NCBI RefSeq assembly: GCF_013373865.1
Contig: NC_050468.1
Location: 1,133,255 to 1,197,254, forward strand
Origin: Monomorium pharaonis
Taxonomy: Eukaryota > Arthropoda > Insecta > Hymenoptera > Formicidae
Direction: 5' to 3'
Length of the DNA stretch: 64,000 nucleotides
Shown: in pieces, positions 46,644 to 58,195 of the stretch
Position numbering within the stretch: position 1 is the first letter of the stretch
Layout: each line of letters opens with the position of its first letter
Notes under the pieces: model-generated
Database searches by the model: none
What the model was told of the DNA's origin: nothing
What the model saw: only the letters and a program-made list of their open reading frames with translations
Translations under genes and position numbers: made by a program

Positions 46644-47400
46644 CATATCTTTTAAATTTTTTAATCTTTTCCCATATAAATTTTTAAGTTTTTAATTTTT
46701 TTAAGAAGTAAAGAAAAGAGATACATAAATAGAGAGATAGGTAGATTGAGAAGGAAAGGCAATAAATAGCGAACAATAAAATATAATATAATTAGGAGAA
46801 ACAACGAATTGTGTAGATAGAAGAAACAGAAAAAATGTAAAAAAGAGAGTAAAGGAAAGAGTGTAAGAGAAATATAGAACAACATTAAAATATAATGTAA
46901 TAAAAAGAAACGATTTTTGTAGAAAGAAGAAACAGAAAAAGAGGGAGAGACAAAGAGAAAGAATGAAGGAAAGAAATAGGGAAAAAAATAAGAAGGAAAA
47001 ATATCAGGTAATAATAAAATAGGAAATGACATTACAACATTACATGATGTATAATTTAATTAAGAATTTAATTTAAAATAATACATAAAATAGATTATAT
47101 AATTATTCTTTTCTACATAAAATCATAATTATTATTTTAGTTCGTAAATTTAATTTTTTTGAAATGAAAGAAACAAGAAAAAAGATACAATAATAAATAT
47201 TATTGTATAATAATGTCTATGTATGTATTTATGTATGTTGTATGTGTGTTATGTATGTTGTATGCTGTGTACGTGTGTGGGTATTTTAATATTATTATTT
47301 AAACCTGAAGAAGAAATAATATTAATATTTAAACCTAAAGACGAAATAAAAAACAGTCAATGTTAAATTAAGAAAGAGAGAAAAAAAAAGACTTTGTTTG

Positions 47401-47653
47401 AAGTTAAAGAATAAATAAAATAAAAAGGGTAGGTCTCACTTGCTTACAGCTACATTTGCACACAAATTTAGCAGAGCTGCTCAATTGCCTACAATCTCAA
47501 TTGTCTACAGCTTCGTTTGCACACACAAAAATAATTAAGGTACAAAAGTAGGATTGCACCTATGACATTATTGGGTCCATACACATTGCACACACAACAA
47601 TATTGCGCGCAGACACATTGCACACATGATATTATTTCGGTGATACACATTGT
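47401..47653. other. No gene; short CACATTGCACACA repeats
   Basis: Repeated ACACATTGCACACA words and TTGCCTACA words; nothing else recognised. Confidence 0.5.
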
Positions 47654-48560
47654 CCCAGATAACATGGGCTAGAATACTATTGCTTGCATGCTACTGTAGT
47701 TAGCATATTGATAGTTGTTAAAGCTTTTATAGGAAACGTACTGGAAACAATTGGATAATGCGAATATGAACCAACAATACGCCAAATATCTTGCATTTGT
47801 ATAAAACTACTGGTAGAAGACTATTAGTTTACAAGAGTAAATAATTTATTAATTATTTTTACCATCAATGATATATAAGTCAATAATTAACAACTTTTGC
47901 ATAAAAGTTCAAGCCTATCTTTACCTGAATACATTTTACGGTAGTATATATCGATATTTATTCACCTTTCTAAGATAACAAAAATGATACATTGAAAGTG
48001 GCTTATATAGCCTCCTCCAACCGATCTACATTCGTTCAACTGTATACTTTTTCATCAGAAAACTTTAGAAGTATACTGTTGATGAATATTAGTAAACTTT
48101 TTGCTTACTAAAGTATTTCAGTATATTACATGATATAATATATCGATATTTATTCACCTTTCTGAGATGACAGAAATAATACATTGAAAGTGGCTTATAT
48201 AGCCTTCTCCAAGCGATCTACATTTGTCCAACTGTATACTTTTTCGTCGGAAGACTTTAGAAGTATACTGTTGATGAATATTAGTAAACTTTTTGCTTAT
48301 TAAAGTACTTTAGTATATTACATGATATAATATCTCGATATTTATTCACCTTTCTGAGATGACAGAAATAATATATTGAAAGTGGCTTATATAGCCTCCT
48401 CCAAGCGATCTACATTCGTCCAACTGTACACTTTTTCGTCAGAAAACTTTAGAAGTATACTGTTGATGAATATTAGTAAACTTTTTGCTTACCGAACTAT
48501 TTCAGTATATTATATGATGTAATATATTGGTATTTATTTACATAATTGAGATGACTTTGA
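47654..48560 (+). mobile_element. CCCAGATAAC-type element with three 192-bp repeats
   Basis: Starts CCCAGATAACATGGG, the same first 11 bases as the elements at 20465 and 27519. It contains three units of 192 bp (boundaries about 47951, 48143, 48335 and 48527), each with AAAGTGGCTTATATAGCC and GAAGTATACTGTTGATGAAT. The right end is not clearly defined. No 5S-like part seen. Confidence 0.65.
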
Positions 48561-48638
48561 AGAATATTTTCTACAAGTAAGATACGATTGGCAGAAAATA
48601 GTATTCTTCTCAATTTTAAGTAAATTTTGTTCTAGAAT

Positions 48639-48643
<5 letters not shown>

Positions 48644-48669
<26 letters not shown>
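48644..48669. repeat. Poly-A run
   Basis: About 26 A residues, followed by CACACAAC. Confidence 0.9.
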
Positions 48670-49000
48670 CACACAACTTATAATGTTTTCAATCTCAGTT
48701 CCTACACAGCCGTGGTGCTAATTATAATGGAAGAAAAACAAAATTTGTCACGAAAATCGCGCAAAAGTTTTGGTGAGTTATCGAAAAAATAACAACAATT
48801 ACGTCGTTACGCGAAGTTTTATGCGACTGTAGGAGCTAGTAGTAGTCAATTGTGTAAAAGTGACTCGACCCTCTATCAATTGTCTCGAATGTCTGCTACA
48901 AAAATAACTCCTGTTATTTGTCTCTCACTAATTATCAATTTCCATTTATCTATGACTGCTTAAATTGCTGTTTCACACAAATAATTTTTTTTCTAAAGCC
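48670..49000. other. No feature recognised
   Basis: AT-rich, no coding or repeat structure apparent. Confidence 0.4.
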
Positions 49001-50410
49001 CGACTAATGTTTCATTATATTATTACTTTCTAGATACAATTGAATTTGTTTTTAACTATTATCTCTAATATCTTCTCATATATTGGTACTATATTAATAG
49101 GCCTATAATCATTTGCCTTCTTTCTGTACTTTTGGTATTGGAATTATCGTGGAAGTTTTCCACTTTTTCAAAAAACAACCCTCACTCAATGACTTATTTA
49201 TTATATCACAATATCCTTTTCTTATTACATAAAACACTATTTTTAATATATCGCTAATTATTTCTTCTTCTGTACCTTTTTTTTAGTAACTCCCTAATAA
49301 TTATTTCTAACTGTTCTGTCGCAATTGATTCAAATTTTTCCAACTCTCCCTTCTTTTCAATAGAGTAAATAGTTCTCTTACCGATGCTTGTTGTATAATT
49401 TCCATATTTTATTGTCTTCAGTACTCTACATAAGTTAAATTTATCAGCTATACTGCACTCTATATTATTGTCTAATATCTAAAAATCTATATTTTCTACA
49501 ACTTCGCGTCCATAGGTCTTCCTCTAATAACTTCTTTTAATGTTTTCCACATGGTTGTAGAATTATTACTATTATGATCAGTCAAACTTTCATAATATTC
49601 TTTTTTCTATTTTTTAATTAAATTAACTACTGTATTTCATTTAATTTTCAATTGTAGCCAATTTTGTTCCGTGCTATCGTACAATGCTTTTCTATATCTC
49701 ATCTCTTTTAGTCGTTAACTCTTCTATTTCCTTTAAATACTATTCTTTCCCTTCCCATATTTTCAGTATTCTAAAAACTTTCTTAGGTACCGAGATATCC
49801 AGCGCATCTACTATATTATTGATAAGGTTTTCTCGCTCTTACATTAATATGTAGATCTTGTCTTTTTCCTAAGTTACTCTCCACTACCTTAAGAAATTCA
49901 TCAGCGTTAAATCTACTATAATCGCCATCACTAAAATCTACATTTATTTACATTTTTGCTCATATTTATCACGACATTTATCCACGCATGATTCATTATC
50001 TTAGATACGTAATTTACTTGTACATTTAATTCCTTACTTGCAAAAACTAGGTCTATAATTGTTTTACTATTTTTAGTAACTCGTTGATTTATCAACATTC
50101 TTTTTATACAAATAAACTACTAACAACTATGCAAAGTTTAGATATGAAGCAATATCTTCATATCTAAACTTTGCATAGTTGTTAGTAATTTATTTGTATA
50201 AAAAGAATGTCATACAATCTGTATGAAAGTTTCCTAATATTATACACTCTTCTTTTATCGTTAATTCTTCTATTACCTTCTCTAAAAATCTTATAAACTC
50301 TGTGTGACACACTTGATGAATGATGTATTACCATTAACACTCCTTTAAACAATTTCTCTTTTACTTCTATTACAACGCACCAAACGATTCTTTCTAACTT
50401 TTTCGATAAT
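49000..50410 (-). pseudogene. LINE remnant: endonuclease and start of RT
   Basis: On the minus strand, 50240-50400 reads as endonuclease (FWCVVIEVKEKLF, then EECIILGNFHTD). 49990-50090 reads RVTKNSKTIIDLVFA. 49840-49940 reads DFSDGDYSRFNADEF. 49500-49560 reads TMWKTLKEVIRGR. 49080-49190 reads FFEKWKTSTIIPIPK, the first RT block. Frameshifts and stops abound, and the catalytic RT core downstream is missing. The arrangement is that of a Jockey/R1-like two-ORF LINE whose ORF1 lies at 51374-51859. Confidence 0.75.
50095..50210. repeat. 55-bp inverted duplication inside the LINE
   Basis: Arms 50095-50149 and 50156-50210 are complementary at 54 of 55 positions around a 6-nt loop. The duplicated text is LINE endonuclease coding sequence. 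Confidence 0.95.
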
Positions 50411-50411
50411 A

Positions 50412-50750
50412 CGAGGGTAGGCTAAAAAGTAATGCACACATGCTTGTAGAACACGAACGAAATGACCTTTAGAAGCGCGCTAGGTAGCATGTGGAAGTAA
50501 CGTTCCCCCTATATACGAATGCGCAGTTTAAAGGCCTTGCGTTCATCCAGTGTATTTTGAGCAGCGGAAGTATGAAGACGTGTTCTAGTGCTATGTCAAC
50601 GCGAGTTAAATAGCATGCTGTTATCAAATTTTTAATTGCTAAAAAAGTGATTCCTACTGAGATTCATTGTCGTTTAAAGGCTGTTTATGGTGACGATGCT
50701 GTTGATAGGTTTACTGTATCGATGGGTAATAAAATTTTGTGCTTGTAAAC
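50412..50750 (+). pseudogene. mariner fragment, 5' end
   Basis: TA precedes CGAGGGTAGGCTAAAAAGTA, a mariner-type terminal repeat. After an untranslated leader, the N-terminal helix-turn-helix of a mariner transposase reads HAVIKFLIAKKVIPTEIH and RLKAVYGDDAVD, with a TAG before it. The catalytic domain and right end are missing. It sits inside the LINE remnant. Confidence 0.8.
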
Positions 50751-51370
50751 CTGAAAAAGCCATAATTGTTGATTAAACACGCATCTCCAATTTCAGCAAC
50801 CAGTATAGACTTTGACTATAACTGCAGGATTTAATTTCATCATAATCTGATGCTATATCTCGTCCTTATGTGCAATCAGACTTTGCGCATTTGTATACAT
50901 TATTTGTTCTTCTTCCTTCTGTGGTTGCTATTTCTTTTTGACTTGCCATCCACCTCTCCTCTCCTACTCTTCGATAGCTTTCTTATATGTCGGACATTCC
51001 GGATCAAGAGCATTATGTTCGTCCTGTTATAAGCGACACACTCACACCAGATAAAAGGTATTAGTAGCGCGATGACATAAATCAGTCAGAAGCGTCAACA
51101 CTCTGCTTTGCGGGGTCGTGTATCTTCGACGCAAAACACTAAACTCCGAGTGGACGTACCGATTCACCGCCAGTACTAGATTGCGACACTCTGCCTTGCG
51201 GGGTCGCAATCCAGCATCACAGATTCTAAACTACGGTGCGCTAATATTGTAAACAAAGAACAAAGAATTTTGAATTCAAGTAAAACGTGTTGCGAGTGAT
51301 CCCGACCCGAATACCTGGCAGCGAATCCGTTCGTACTCCTAAAAATTACGTGGTACAACCGTCCATTTTC
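50751..51370. other. Unassigned sequence with a short direct repeat
   Basis: The phrase ACACTCTGC(C/T)TTGCGGGGTCG occurs at about 51098 and 51186. No gene recognised. It separates the mariner fragment from LINE ORF1. Confidence 0.5.
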
Positions 51371-51373
51371 AAA

Positions 51374-51859
51374 TTATGTTTTTATTTTAAACATACAATT
51401 TACACATTTGTTTTGTTTCTCTCTACATTCATTTGCTGTATGCTTTCCTGTACATTTGACACGTTTCGTCTCTCGTAAGTTTTTTGCAATGTGATAGAAT
51501 CCCCAGCACTTGAAACATCTTTTTATGCTGAAGTGATTTAACACAAAACATTTTCTCCAGCCTATATTCAACTTTTCTTTCTTTAACATCAAGTAATGTG
51601 TTACTTCATCTATTTCAATTATTATAGATCCACCTTCTTTTCCCTTACTTCTAGGCTGACTATCATCCATATTCTTTCTTTTAGAGATTTTCTCTATTAT
51701 ACTTATACGAGATACGTCCATACTATTTTGTTTCTTAATTGTATCTATTAGTTTATCGCCATTCAACTCCATTTCTTCCTCGCTAATATTAATAATTTTT
51801 ATTTGCTTCTTTTGTAATAATTCTGTAACATGATAATTCTCACCTAGCTTGGACTGCAC
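51374..51859 (-). pseudogene. LINE ORF1 (Gag-like) with degraded zinc knuckles
   Basis: 161 codons with a C-terminal cysteine region, CFKCWGFYHIAKN, CTGKHTANEC and NKCVNC, recognisable as the three-knuckle end of Jockey/R1-type ORF1 proteins. The first knuckle lacks its last Cys (Leu) and the second its second Cys. ORF1 binds LINE RNA in active elements. Same strand and correct order relative to the endonuclease remnant at 49.0-50.4 kb. Confidence 0.75.
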
Positions 51860-51879
51860 TACATCTTGTAATAAATATT

Positions 51880-52260
51880 AAGAATATGCCTTTGGGAATA
51901 ACAAAGATACAGAAAGGAAGAGAAGAAACGGTAATTCTAAGCTATGAGACCAGAGAAGAAATAGATAAATTAAAAGATGTAGTGCAGTCCAAGCTAGGTG
52001 AGAATTATGTTACAGAATCACTAAATAAAGCCGCAAATAAAAATTATCAATATTAGTGAAGAAGAAATAACGTTAAATGGCGATAAACTAATAAATATAA
52101 TCAAGAAACAGAATAGTATGGGTGGATTTCAAATAAGTATAGTAAAGAAAATCTCGAAAAGAAAGAATATATATGATAGTCAGCCTAGAAGAGAAAAAAA
52201 ATATATAAATCTATAATAATTAAAGTAAATAAAGTAACACATGACTTGATGTTAAAAGAG
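51880..52260 (+). pseudogene. Second LINE ORF1 fragment, opposite strand
   Basis: On the plus strand it encodes PLGITKIQKGREETVILSY and then the same QSKLGENY, ISEEE and NGDKLI region as the minus-strand ORF1, with stops. The two fragments are head to head: GTGCAGTCCAAGCTAGGTGA is present at 51980-52000 and its complement at 51840-51860. Confidence 0.75.
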
Positions 52261-53955
52261 TAACCTGATTTATAACGTCAAAATTTTCGGAAAAAATTTT
52301 TTTGCCTTAATGATTAAGGCTTAATCGATAGTATAATTATTTAAGAATATACTCGCGAAATTTTAGAGTCCAACTCAAAATATTTCAAAAGTTATAGAAT
52401 AGAAAGTGAGTCAGCGTCGCCCAAGTATATAAGTGCCCGGCCGGAGCGGGCTGCGCGCTCCTTTAATCAGAAATTGCGGAAATTATATTTGATTCTATAA
52501 AAATATAAAGGATTAAAATAAAAAAGTTGCTAGTTGCTATGTTAAAAAACTGACGTAAAAAAATGAAAAGAACAATAACTTTTTCTTTCAAAAAATCATC
52601 AAATACATATAATATAAAAAAAATCGCTGCTTATATTGCAATGTTATTTTCAGGAACTATACCTTTTCAGTTGCGATTTTCGAGTAAAGAATTAGTCCTA
52701 TCAAAAAAATGAAAAAAAACTTTTTTGTGCAGAATTTTAAGACAAACAACTTTTGTCTAAAACATTCTTTCGTATCTGCATTTGTTTTCAAGAAACTCAA
52801 TAAAAACGGTTTTGAGGGTAATTTTAAATATTAAACAACCCTTAAAATACTAAACAACAGGGATGAGGAGTCAGAAAACCATTTTGATTAATTCTAGTAA
52901 AATCCCCACTGTTATCAAAGAAGTATTGACCTTTTTTTGTGTATACAGTGCTTGGACAATATTGAGAATAGTAAGAATTTAGTCACTTTAACCTCCCGTA
53001 TCTCCAAAACTACCCCTATGCTCAACTTAAATTTTTTCTGAGATTAATGTCCCATCATATAGAATTGGCACATAATTTGATTTGAAATTCGAGTGTAAAA
53101 AATGGGCAAAAAAACGTGTTTTCGCGGTTACTCTTTAAAAAAATGTTTTATATTATAACGTCCATAAATAAAACCTTAAATTTTAAATCAATCTATACAT
53201 TACTTTTTTCAAAAAAAATCTTGAAAAATAGGTCGTTTAATTAAGGTTTCCTCATTAAAAAAAGAAAAATTAAATATAGGCTGGAAAAATGTCCTGTTAA
53301 ATCATCTCCAAAATAATTTTTTTAGTGGTCTCACTTTTCTGTTAAATCTTCGACTTCATGATTATGATATTTTCCTTCTTTTTCTTAACGACATCACTAC
53401 TGTAACTGTACCATGCACATCTTCCGCTGATGCATGCATTCCTCATCGTATCACTTTTCGCAAGTCTTACATTTCTTGTTTATTAGTTTTCATTTCTTCT
53501 TACACTATCTCCTTAATCAGCATTTTTATTTCTCATCCGCATATTATTTCATCTTTCATCCCTCATAGTTCTTAATAACCAATCAGTTTTTATATCCATG
53601 TCCACGGACCCGTTCACACCTATCGCTCTGCTTCCGACCGATCCTGTAGAACCTAGCATCTCTGCCGTTTCCCGTCGGTATTGGTGTCTTTTTCATATCC
53701 GTTTTTTTCACTCTTTACTATAAACTTCTCAAATGGGTCAGGGCATGACACATATTTTCGATTTCTATCCTAATCCTTGTTTATTTGCACATCCTGGATG
53801 GAAAAAAAAGTGTAACACATAACTTGAATGTCACGACCTGATTTTTTATTGTCTTCTTACATGCCAAACATCTATATTCTGCATATTTATCGTCCATATT
53901 GGTACGTGTCAGTTGGTGCCGATCCTATCAATATAAGCGCTAAGTCATGCACGTC
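52261..53955. other. AT-rich, no feature recognised
   Basis: Small GC-richer text near 52400-52470 and 53600-53690. No coding or repeat signal is convincing. Confidence 0.5.
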
Positions 53956-53964
53956 ACTAAAAAT

Positions 53965-54328
53965 AAAATACACGTTAAGGTCTGTTAATGAATAGATAGC
54001 GCTAAATAAAGTCTTCCCCATAGATTTATACTCAGACTGTGTATCTTGTAGGCACATGCACGCTGACACAAGAGTGAGAGAACAATACCTGGAGAATAGC
54101 TCTCTCGGTCTAACTTTAACTATATAGATTGTGATTAAGTGGGGACAAACGAGTGAAAAGGGAGTAGGCAATCTATGGCCTAACTTATGCTCTCCAGGTA
54201 TTGTTCTCTCACTCTTGTGTCAGCGTGCGTGCGCCTATAAAATACAAAGTCTATGAGTATAAGTCTATGGTCTTCCCATGGTCAGCCATTTTTGGGACAT
54301 GGACTTGTCGTAACACGGGTCATGTCTG

Positions 54329-54380
<52 letters not shown>

Positions 54381-54500
54381 TGCTTTTGGTGTGTGTAAAT
54401 AACATTTGAGCTTATGGGTCGTCGCCACCTTTGGTCCAAGTAGCTTGAAGCGTGGGAAAACCTTATTTAGCATCATCTATCCATCGACGGACCTTAGTTA
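53965..54500. repeat. Imperfect inverted repeat with (GT)n insertion
   Basis: The segment around 54051-54095 (CACGCTGACACAAGAGTGAG) is inverted at 54191-54235. Outer parts also pair (TAAGGTCTGTTAATGAATAG near 53975 with the complement near 54470-54497). A GT microsatellite at 54331-54378 interrupts the right arm. Non-autonomous foldback element likely. Confidence 0.65.
54331..54378. repeat. (GT)n microsatellite
   Basis: Pure GT run. Confidence 0.95.
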
Positions 54501-55369
54501 CTGTCAATGTCTACCTGTCGTAATATATATGACCCACTTGAGAAATACAATGATTTTCCACATAGATCTGCACACTTCCGTTAGAGAACTTTGCTCTTAT
54601 TTGGTCCTTACGTGTATCTTTATAGCCACAACACCCTTTTATAATTTTCTGTCACTCCTTGATTACTCTAAATGCACTGCACAGAATAATCCTCGACACA
54701 TCCATTTCGGACGTAAATATGGTACACTTACACACTACACTTCGAGTAATACAAAAGACTTTATTAGTAAGAAATACAAGCGTTTCACTCAAAAACGTCC
54801 GTCTAAGCACGAGACCGAAATTCCACTCGTTGTTTGCTTGCGTTGTCAAGCTCTGAACAGCTGACAACGCTCTCCTCCAAAAATCAATATATCGATCGAC
54901 CAAGACAGCCGACCGATCTAACGGGCGCAACAATACGTATGCACGCATAATAGATCAAGATATTAAAAAATACTTCCTTATAAACTAAGTTGTATACAAA
55001 ACATACAGATGCACGCACAAGAAAAAGACAGAGAACTGATAAATTATTCGGTTTAGCAGCGCCAAGTTTTTGTACTAAAATATTTATATGGAATTAATGA
55101 AAAACCAAACTATGAATGCCGGCAAAAGAATAATAAAAAAAAGTAGATGTTATACATCATCAAAATTAGTGAAAAATCGCCTATGTAAATAATGAAAATC
55201 CATTTATTATGGTACTTAAAAAGTACAAAGCGCTAAATTTTTAGTGAGTTAATTTTTATGGATAGTAACCACCCAGTGTGTATGCTAAGGATTAATAAAA
55301 TACTTAGAACCGTAAGATTCTAAATTAGTTAGAGATTTATAAGCGGACGGAATAGAAATAGTAGTTGAA
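54501..55369. other. No gene supported
   Basis: Open frames of 60-150 codons on both strands overlap here but carry no family motif. Remaining text is AT-rich. Confidence 0.4.
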
Positions 55370-55440
55370 GCAGTGTGGCGTAATGGTGAGAGAACTAGCT
55401 TGTAGAGCCAAAAGTGTCGAGTTCAAATCTATTTAACGCT
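55370..55440 (+). pseudogene. tRNA-like block (pseudogene or SINE head)
   Basis: An A-box-like TGGCGTAATGG (55376-55386) and a B-box-like GAGTTCAAATC (55419-55429) are spaced as in tRNA genes. The cloverleaf pairs poorly, so a decayed tRNA or tRNA-derived SINE head is more likely than a working gene. Confidence 0.45.
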
Positions 55441-55790
55441 TCTTTAAATTTTTCCGTCATTTGCAAAAAAATTTCTTAAAATTGTCAGATTTTTTAGAAA
55501 TTTTACAAATTCTAGATAAGATAGAATTTTTTTAATTCAACTTTAAAATAAATTTATATTATTATAAGCGCTTTTTAATGTTCCTTGATTATACAATAAC
55601 AAAGAGAAAAACTATTTAAGTTTTAAATATTAAATATAAAAAATACTAAAATAATATAAACTGACATATAACAACCAGTTTGTAATACACAGATTTAGCT
55701 CATCAAAAGTACAAAATTAAAAAAAAAATTAATTTTTTGTGTTGGGAGACCTAGAAATAAAAAGATCTTGATTGAATCTTTTAACCCTTG
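55441..55790. other. AT-rich, no feature
   Basis: Nothing recognised. Confidence 0.5.
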
Positions 55791-55794
55791 TTGT

Positions 55795-56340
55795 ACACAT
55801 TTCTGTAAAATTGCATAATAATCATACTAGGGTCTCTCGCGACCCCAATTACAAAAATGCGTACTACAATGAAACATTTATTTTTTTGGACTGGAAAAAA
55901 TCCAGGATATATTTCAAATATATTTTTAAATAATGGCATAGTTTTTGTAAATAAAATTTGATGTGAAAAGGAAAAAAATCATAAAACAATAAAAAAACAA
56001 AAAAATGACTTTTTTACTTAAAATATTGTAACAAACATAATTTTTAATATTTTTTGCTAAAATTTTGAAGTACTCTCAAAATATGTCACTTCAAGAAAAA
56101 AAGTAATACAATAGTAGAACTTTCAAAAAAAGTTTTTAATTTTGAGAATCAAAATCACGATTTTTTACAGTCAGAATCTTACTAACTCTTAGATCATGGC
56201 GCATCGTGTTTGAACTGAGAGAGGAGACACAGAATTAACAGTAGACGACAATACAAGTCCTATTTTTCGAAGATTAACATACCGTAAGTCATCATCGGAA
56301 TTCATTGGGGTCGTTTTGATCCCACAGTGAACAATAAAGA
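55795..56340. mobile_element. Possible piggyBac-type non-autonomous element
   Basis: TTAA flanks both sides (55791-55794, 56341-56344). The left end CCCTTGTTGTACACATTT and the inverted right end TCTTTATTGTTCACTGTG are similar, and both have a GACCCCAAT motif about 50 bp inside. Noncoding interior. Confidence 0.5.
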
Positions 56341-56689
56341 TTAAGAAGAATGAAAATAGTATCGAATGTTGTCAAGTTAAAAACTTCTATATTAACTGCG
56401 TTTGATTTTACAAATCAGAAGCATTCTTTTATTTTTTCACTTTGTTCAGCAGTTCACATGTCAAAATTGGTCTTGGTGTTCAGATTGATAAAAATCATGT
56501 AATTCAAATAAAAATATATCCAAAGTATGTGCAAAATAATCTTTGATCAACATTATGACTTTTTTATTCACATTATTCCTTCTTTTTCTAACCACTTCGT
56601 CAGCATTGACGACATATGGCGCACATCGTTTATTTTTTAATTGGCTGGATTGATTTGCATAAAAATTGATATCCAAAGGTTTTTTGTGT

Positions 56690-56970
56690 CGCTGAATCTA
56701 AGGTCCGAACTCCAAAATTCAAAATGGCGGAACCAAAATGGCGGACCCAAAATAGTCAAAATTTTCCGATTGTTATAAAAGCTGGTATCTAAAGGTTTTT
56801 TGGGTCGCTGAGTACGAATCCAAAATCAAAATGGCGGACCCAAAATGAACCCAAATTTAGCAATTCAAAAACCTATGTATTATGAATTTTATCCAAATAA
56901 ATTAAATTAAAATATTTTCGGTCCGCCATCTTAGATCCACCACTTTAAATTTTTAAATTCTGATGTCTAA
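56690..56970. repeat. AATGGCGGA repeat family
   Basis: Two tandem modules with AAAGGTTTTTTG(T/G)GTCGCTGA followed by AAAATGGCGGA(A/C)CC. The same words occur at 2520-2680, 3250-3420, 27400-27518 and 28545-28650. Confidence 0.7.
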
Positions 56971-57234
56971 TTCGTAATCAGCGAAAGCTTTTAGATACAA
57001 AGTATCTTTGAATTGCAATTACTTTTTTTTCTTGCCCAAACAAGTACGAACAGTGAAATTTCACCGACAAAGTGGTTAAGATGATTTCAATCCTCCGTTT
57101 ATGTTCCAATACTATATTCCAATGAATAATATACAACATGACGCTGAAACTGGCCGCCCGTCGAACGATGCCAGGGGCGTAGCGGAGGCGCAATTGGGGG
57201 TTCCTTCTTCGCGCTCTCCTTGTAAATTTCGCTC

Positions 57235-58195
57235 ACGACGGATATACTTCATTTTGGTTTCTGATATTGTTAGCAACCTCTACAAAAAATCCCGCCCTCC
57301 TCTGACCCCGCCGAGATATATAAATGGGAGGAAATTGCCCCAAAACACGTAAAAATCCAATTTTTTTAGTTCTTTTACTTAAAATACCTTTTGTGCCACG
57401 ACGGATGCACTTGATTTTGGTTTGTGATATTGCTGGCAACCTCTACAAAAAATCCCGCCCTCCTCTGACCCCGCCGGGATATATAAATGGGGGAAATTGC
57501 CCCAAAACACGTAAAAATCCCATTTTTTTAGTTCTTTTACTTAAAATACCTTTTGTGCCACGACGGATGCACTTGATTTTGGTTTCTGATATTGCTGTCA
57601 ACCTCTACAAAAAATCCCGCCCTCCTCTGACCCCGCCAGGATAGTTAAATTAGGAAAAATTGCCCCAAAACACCTCTAAATTCTATTTTCGTAGTTCTGA
57701 TAACTAAAATACCTTTTGTGCCACGACGGATGTACTTGATTTTGGTTTGTGATATTGCTGGCAACCTCTACAAAAAATCCCGCCCTCCTCTGACCCCGCC
57801 GAGATATATAAATGGGAGGAAATTGCCCCAAAACGCGTAAAAATCCAATTTTTTTAGTTCTTTTACTTAAAATACCTTTTGTGCCACGACGGATGCACTT
57901 GATTTTGGTTTCTGATATTGCTGGCAACCTCTACAAAAAATCCCGCCCTTCTCTGACCCCGCCAGGATATATAAATGGGGGGAAATTGCCTCAAAACACG
58001 TAAAAATCCAATTTTTTTTAGTTCTTTTACTTAAAATACCTTTTGTGCCGCGACGAATGCACTTGATTTTGGTTTCTGATATTGCTGGCAACCTCTACAA
58101 AAAATCCCGCCCTCCTCTGACCCTGCCAGGATAGTTAAGTGGTGGAATATTGACCCAAAACACCTCCGAAAAATTCGGAGGGAATTGGAATCCAA
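57235..58195 (+). repeat. Satellite of six 163-bp units in A-A-B order
   Basis: Units start ACGACGG at 57235, 57398, 57560, 57723 and 57886, and CGACG-variant at 58050. Units 1, 2, 4 and 5 continue GATATATAAATGGG; units 3 and 6 continue GGATAGTTAA and differ through the following 60 bp. Open frames through the array on both strands reflect the repeat period and are not genes. Confidence 0.9.

Larger units (their letters stand above)
43890..47400 (+). repeat. Degenerate long-period tandem array
   Basis: A module with a (GATA)n-like purine stretch, then AGAAGAAACA(A/G)CGATTTTTGT, then AATAATGTCTGTATATGTATG, then an AT-rich TTTCTTTTAAATATATCTT segment. It recurs around 43920, 44220, 45265, 45655, 46095, 46700 and 46900. 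Units are about 300-450 bp and strongly diverged. The MITEs at 44680 and 46300 interrupt it. Confidence 0.6.

Noticed and set aside
46661..47032. Hydrophobic 123-codon minus-strand frame that looks like a membrane protein
   Set aside because: It is the complement of purine-rich repeat DNA (GAAAGA words), which yields Phe/Leu/Ser-rich text by composition.
55370..55440. Functional tRNA gene
   Set aside because: A- and B-box words are present but acceptor and anticodon stems do not pair properly.
57101..58003. Repetitive protein reading NLYKKSRPPLTPPGYINGG
   Set aside because: A translation of the 163-bp satellite. Both strands give similar frames and the frame changes from unit to unit.
57235..58195. 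CRISPR-like array
   Set aside because: Units are 163 bp, contiguous and without unique spacers, in an insect genome. It is a satellite.
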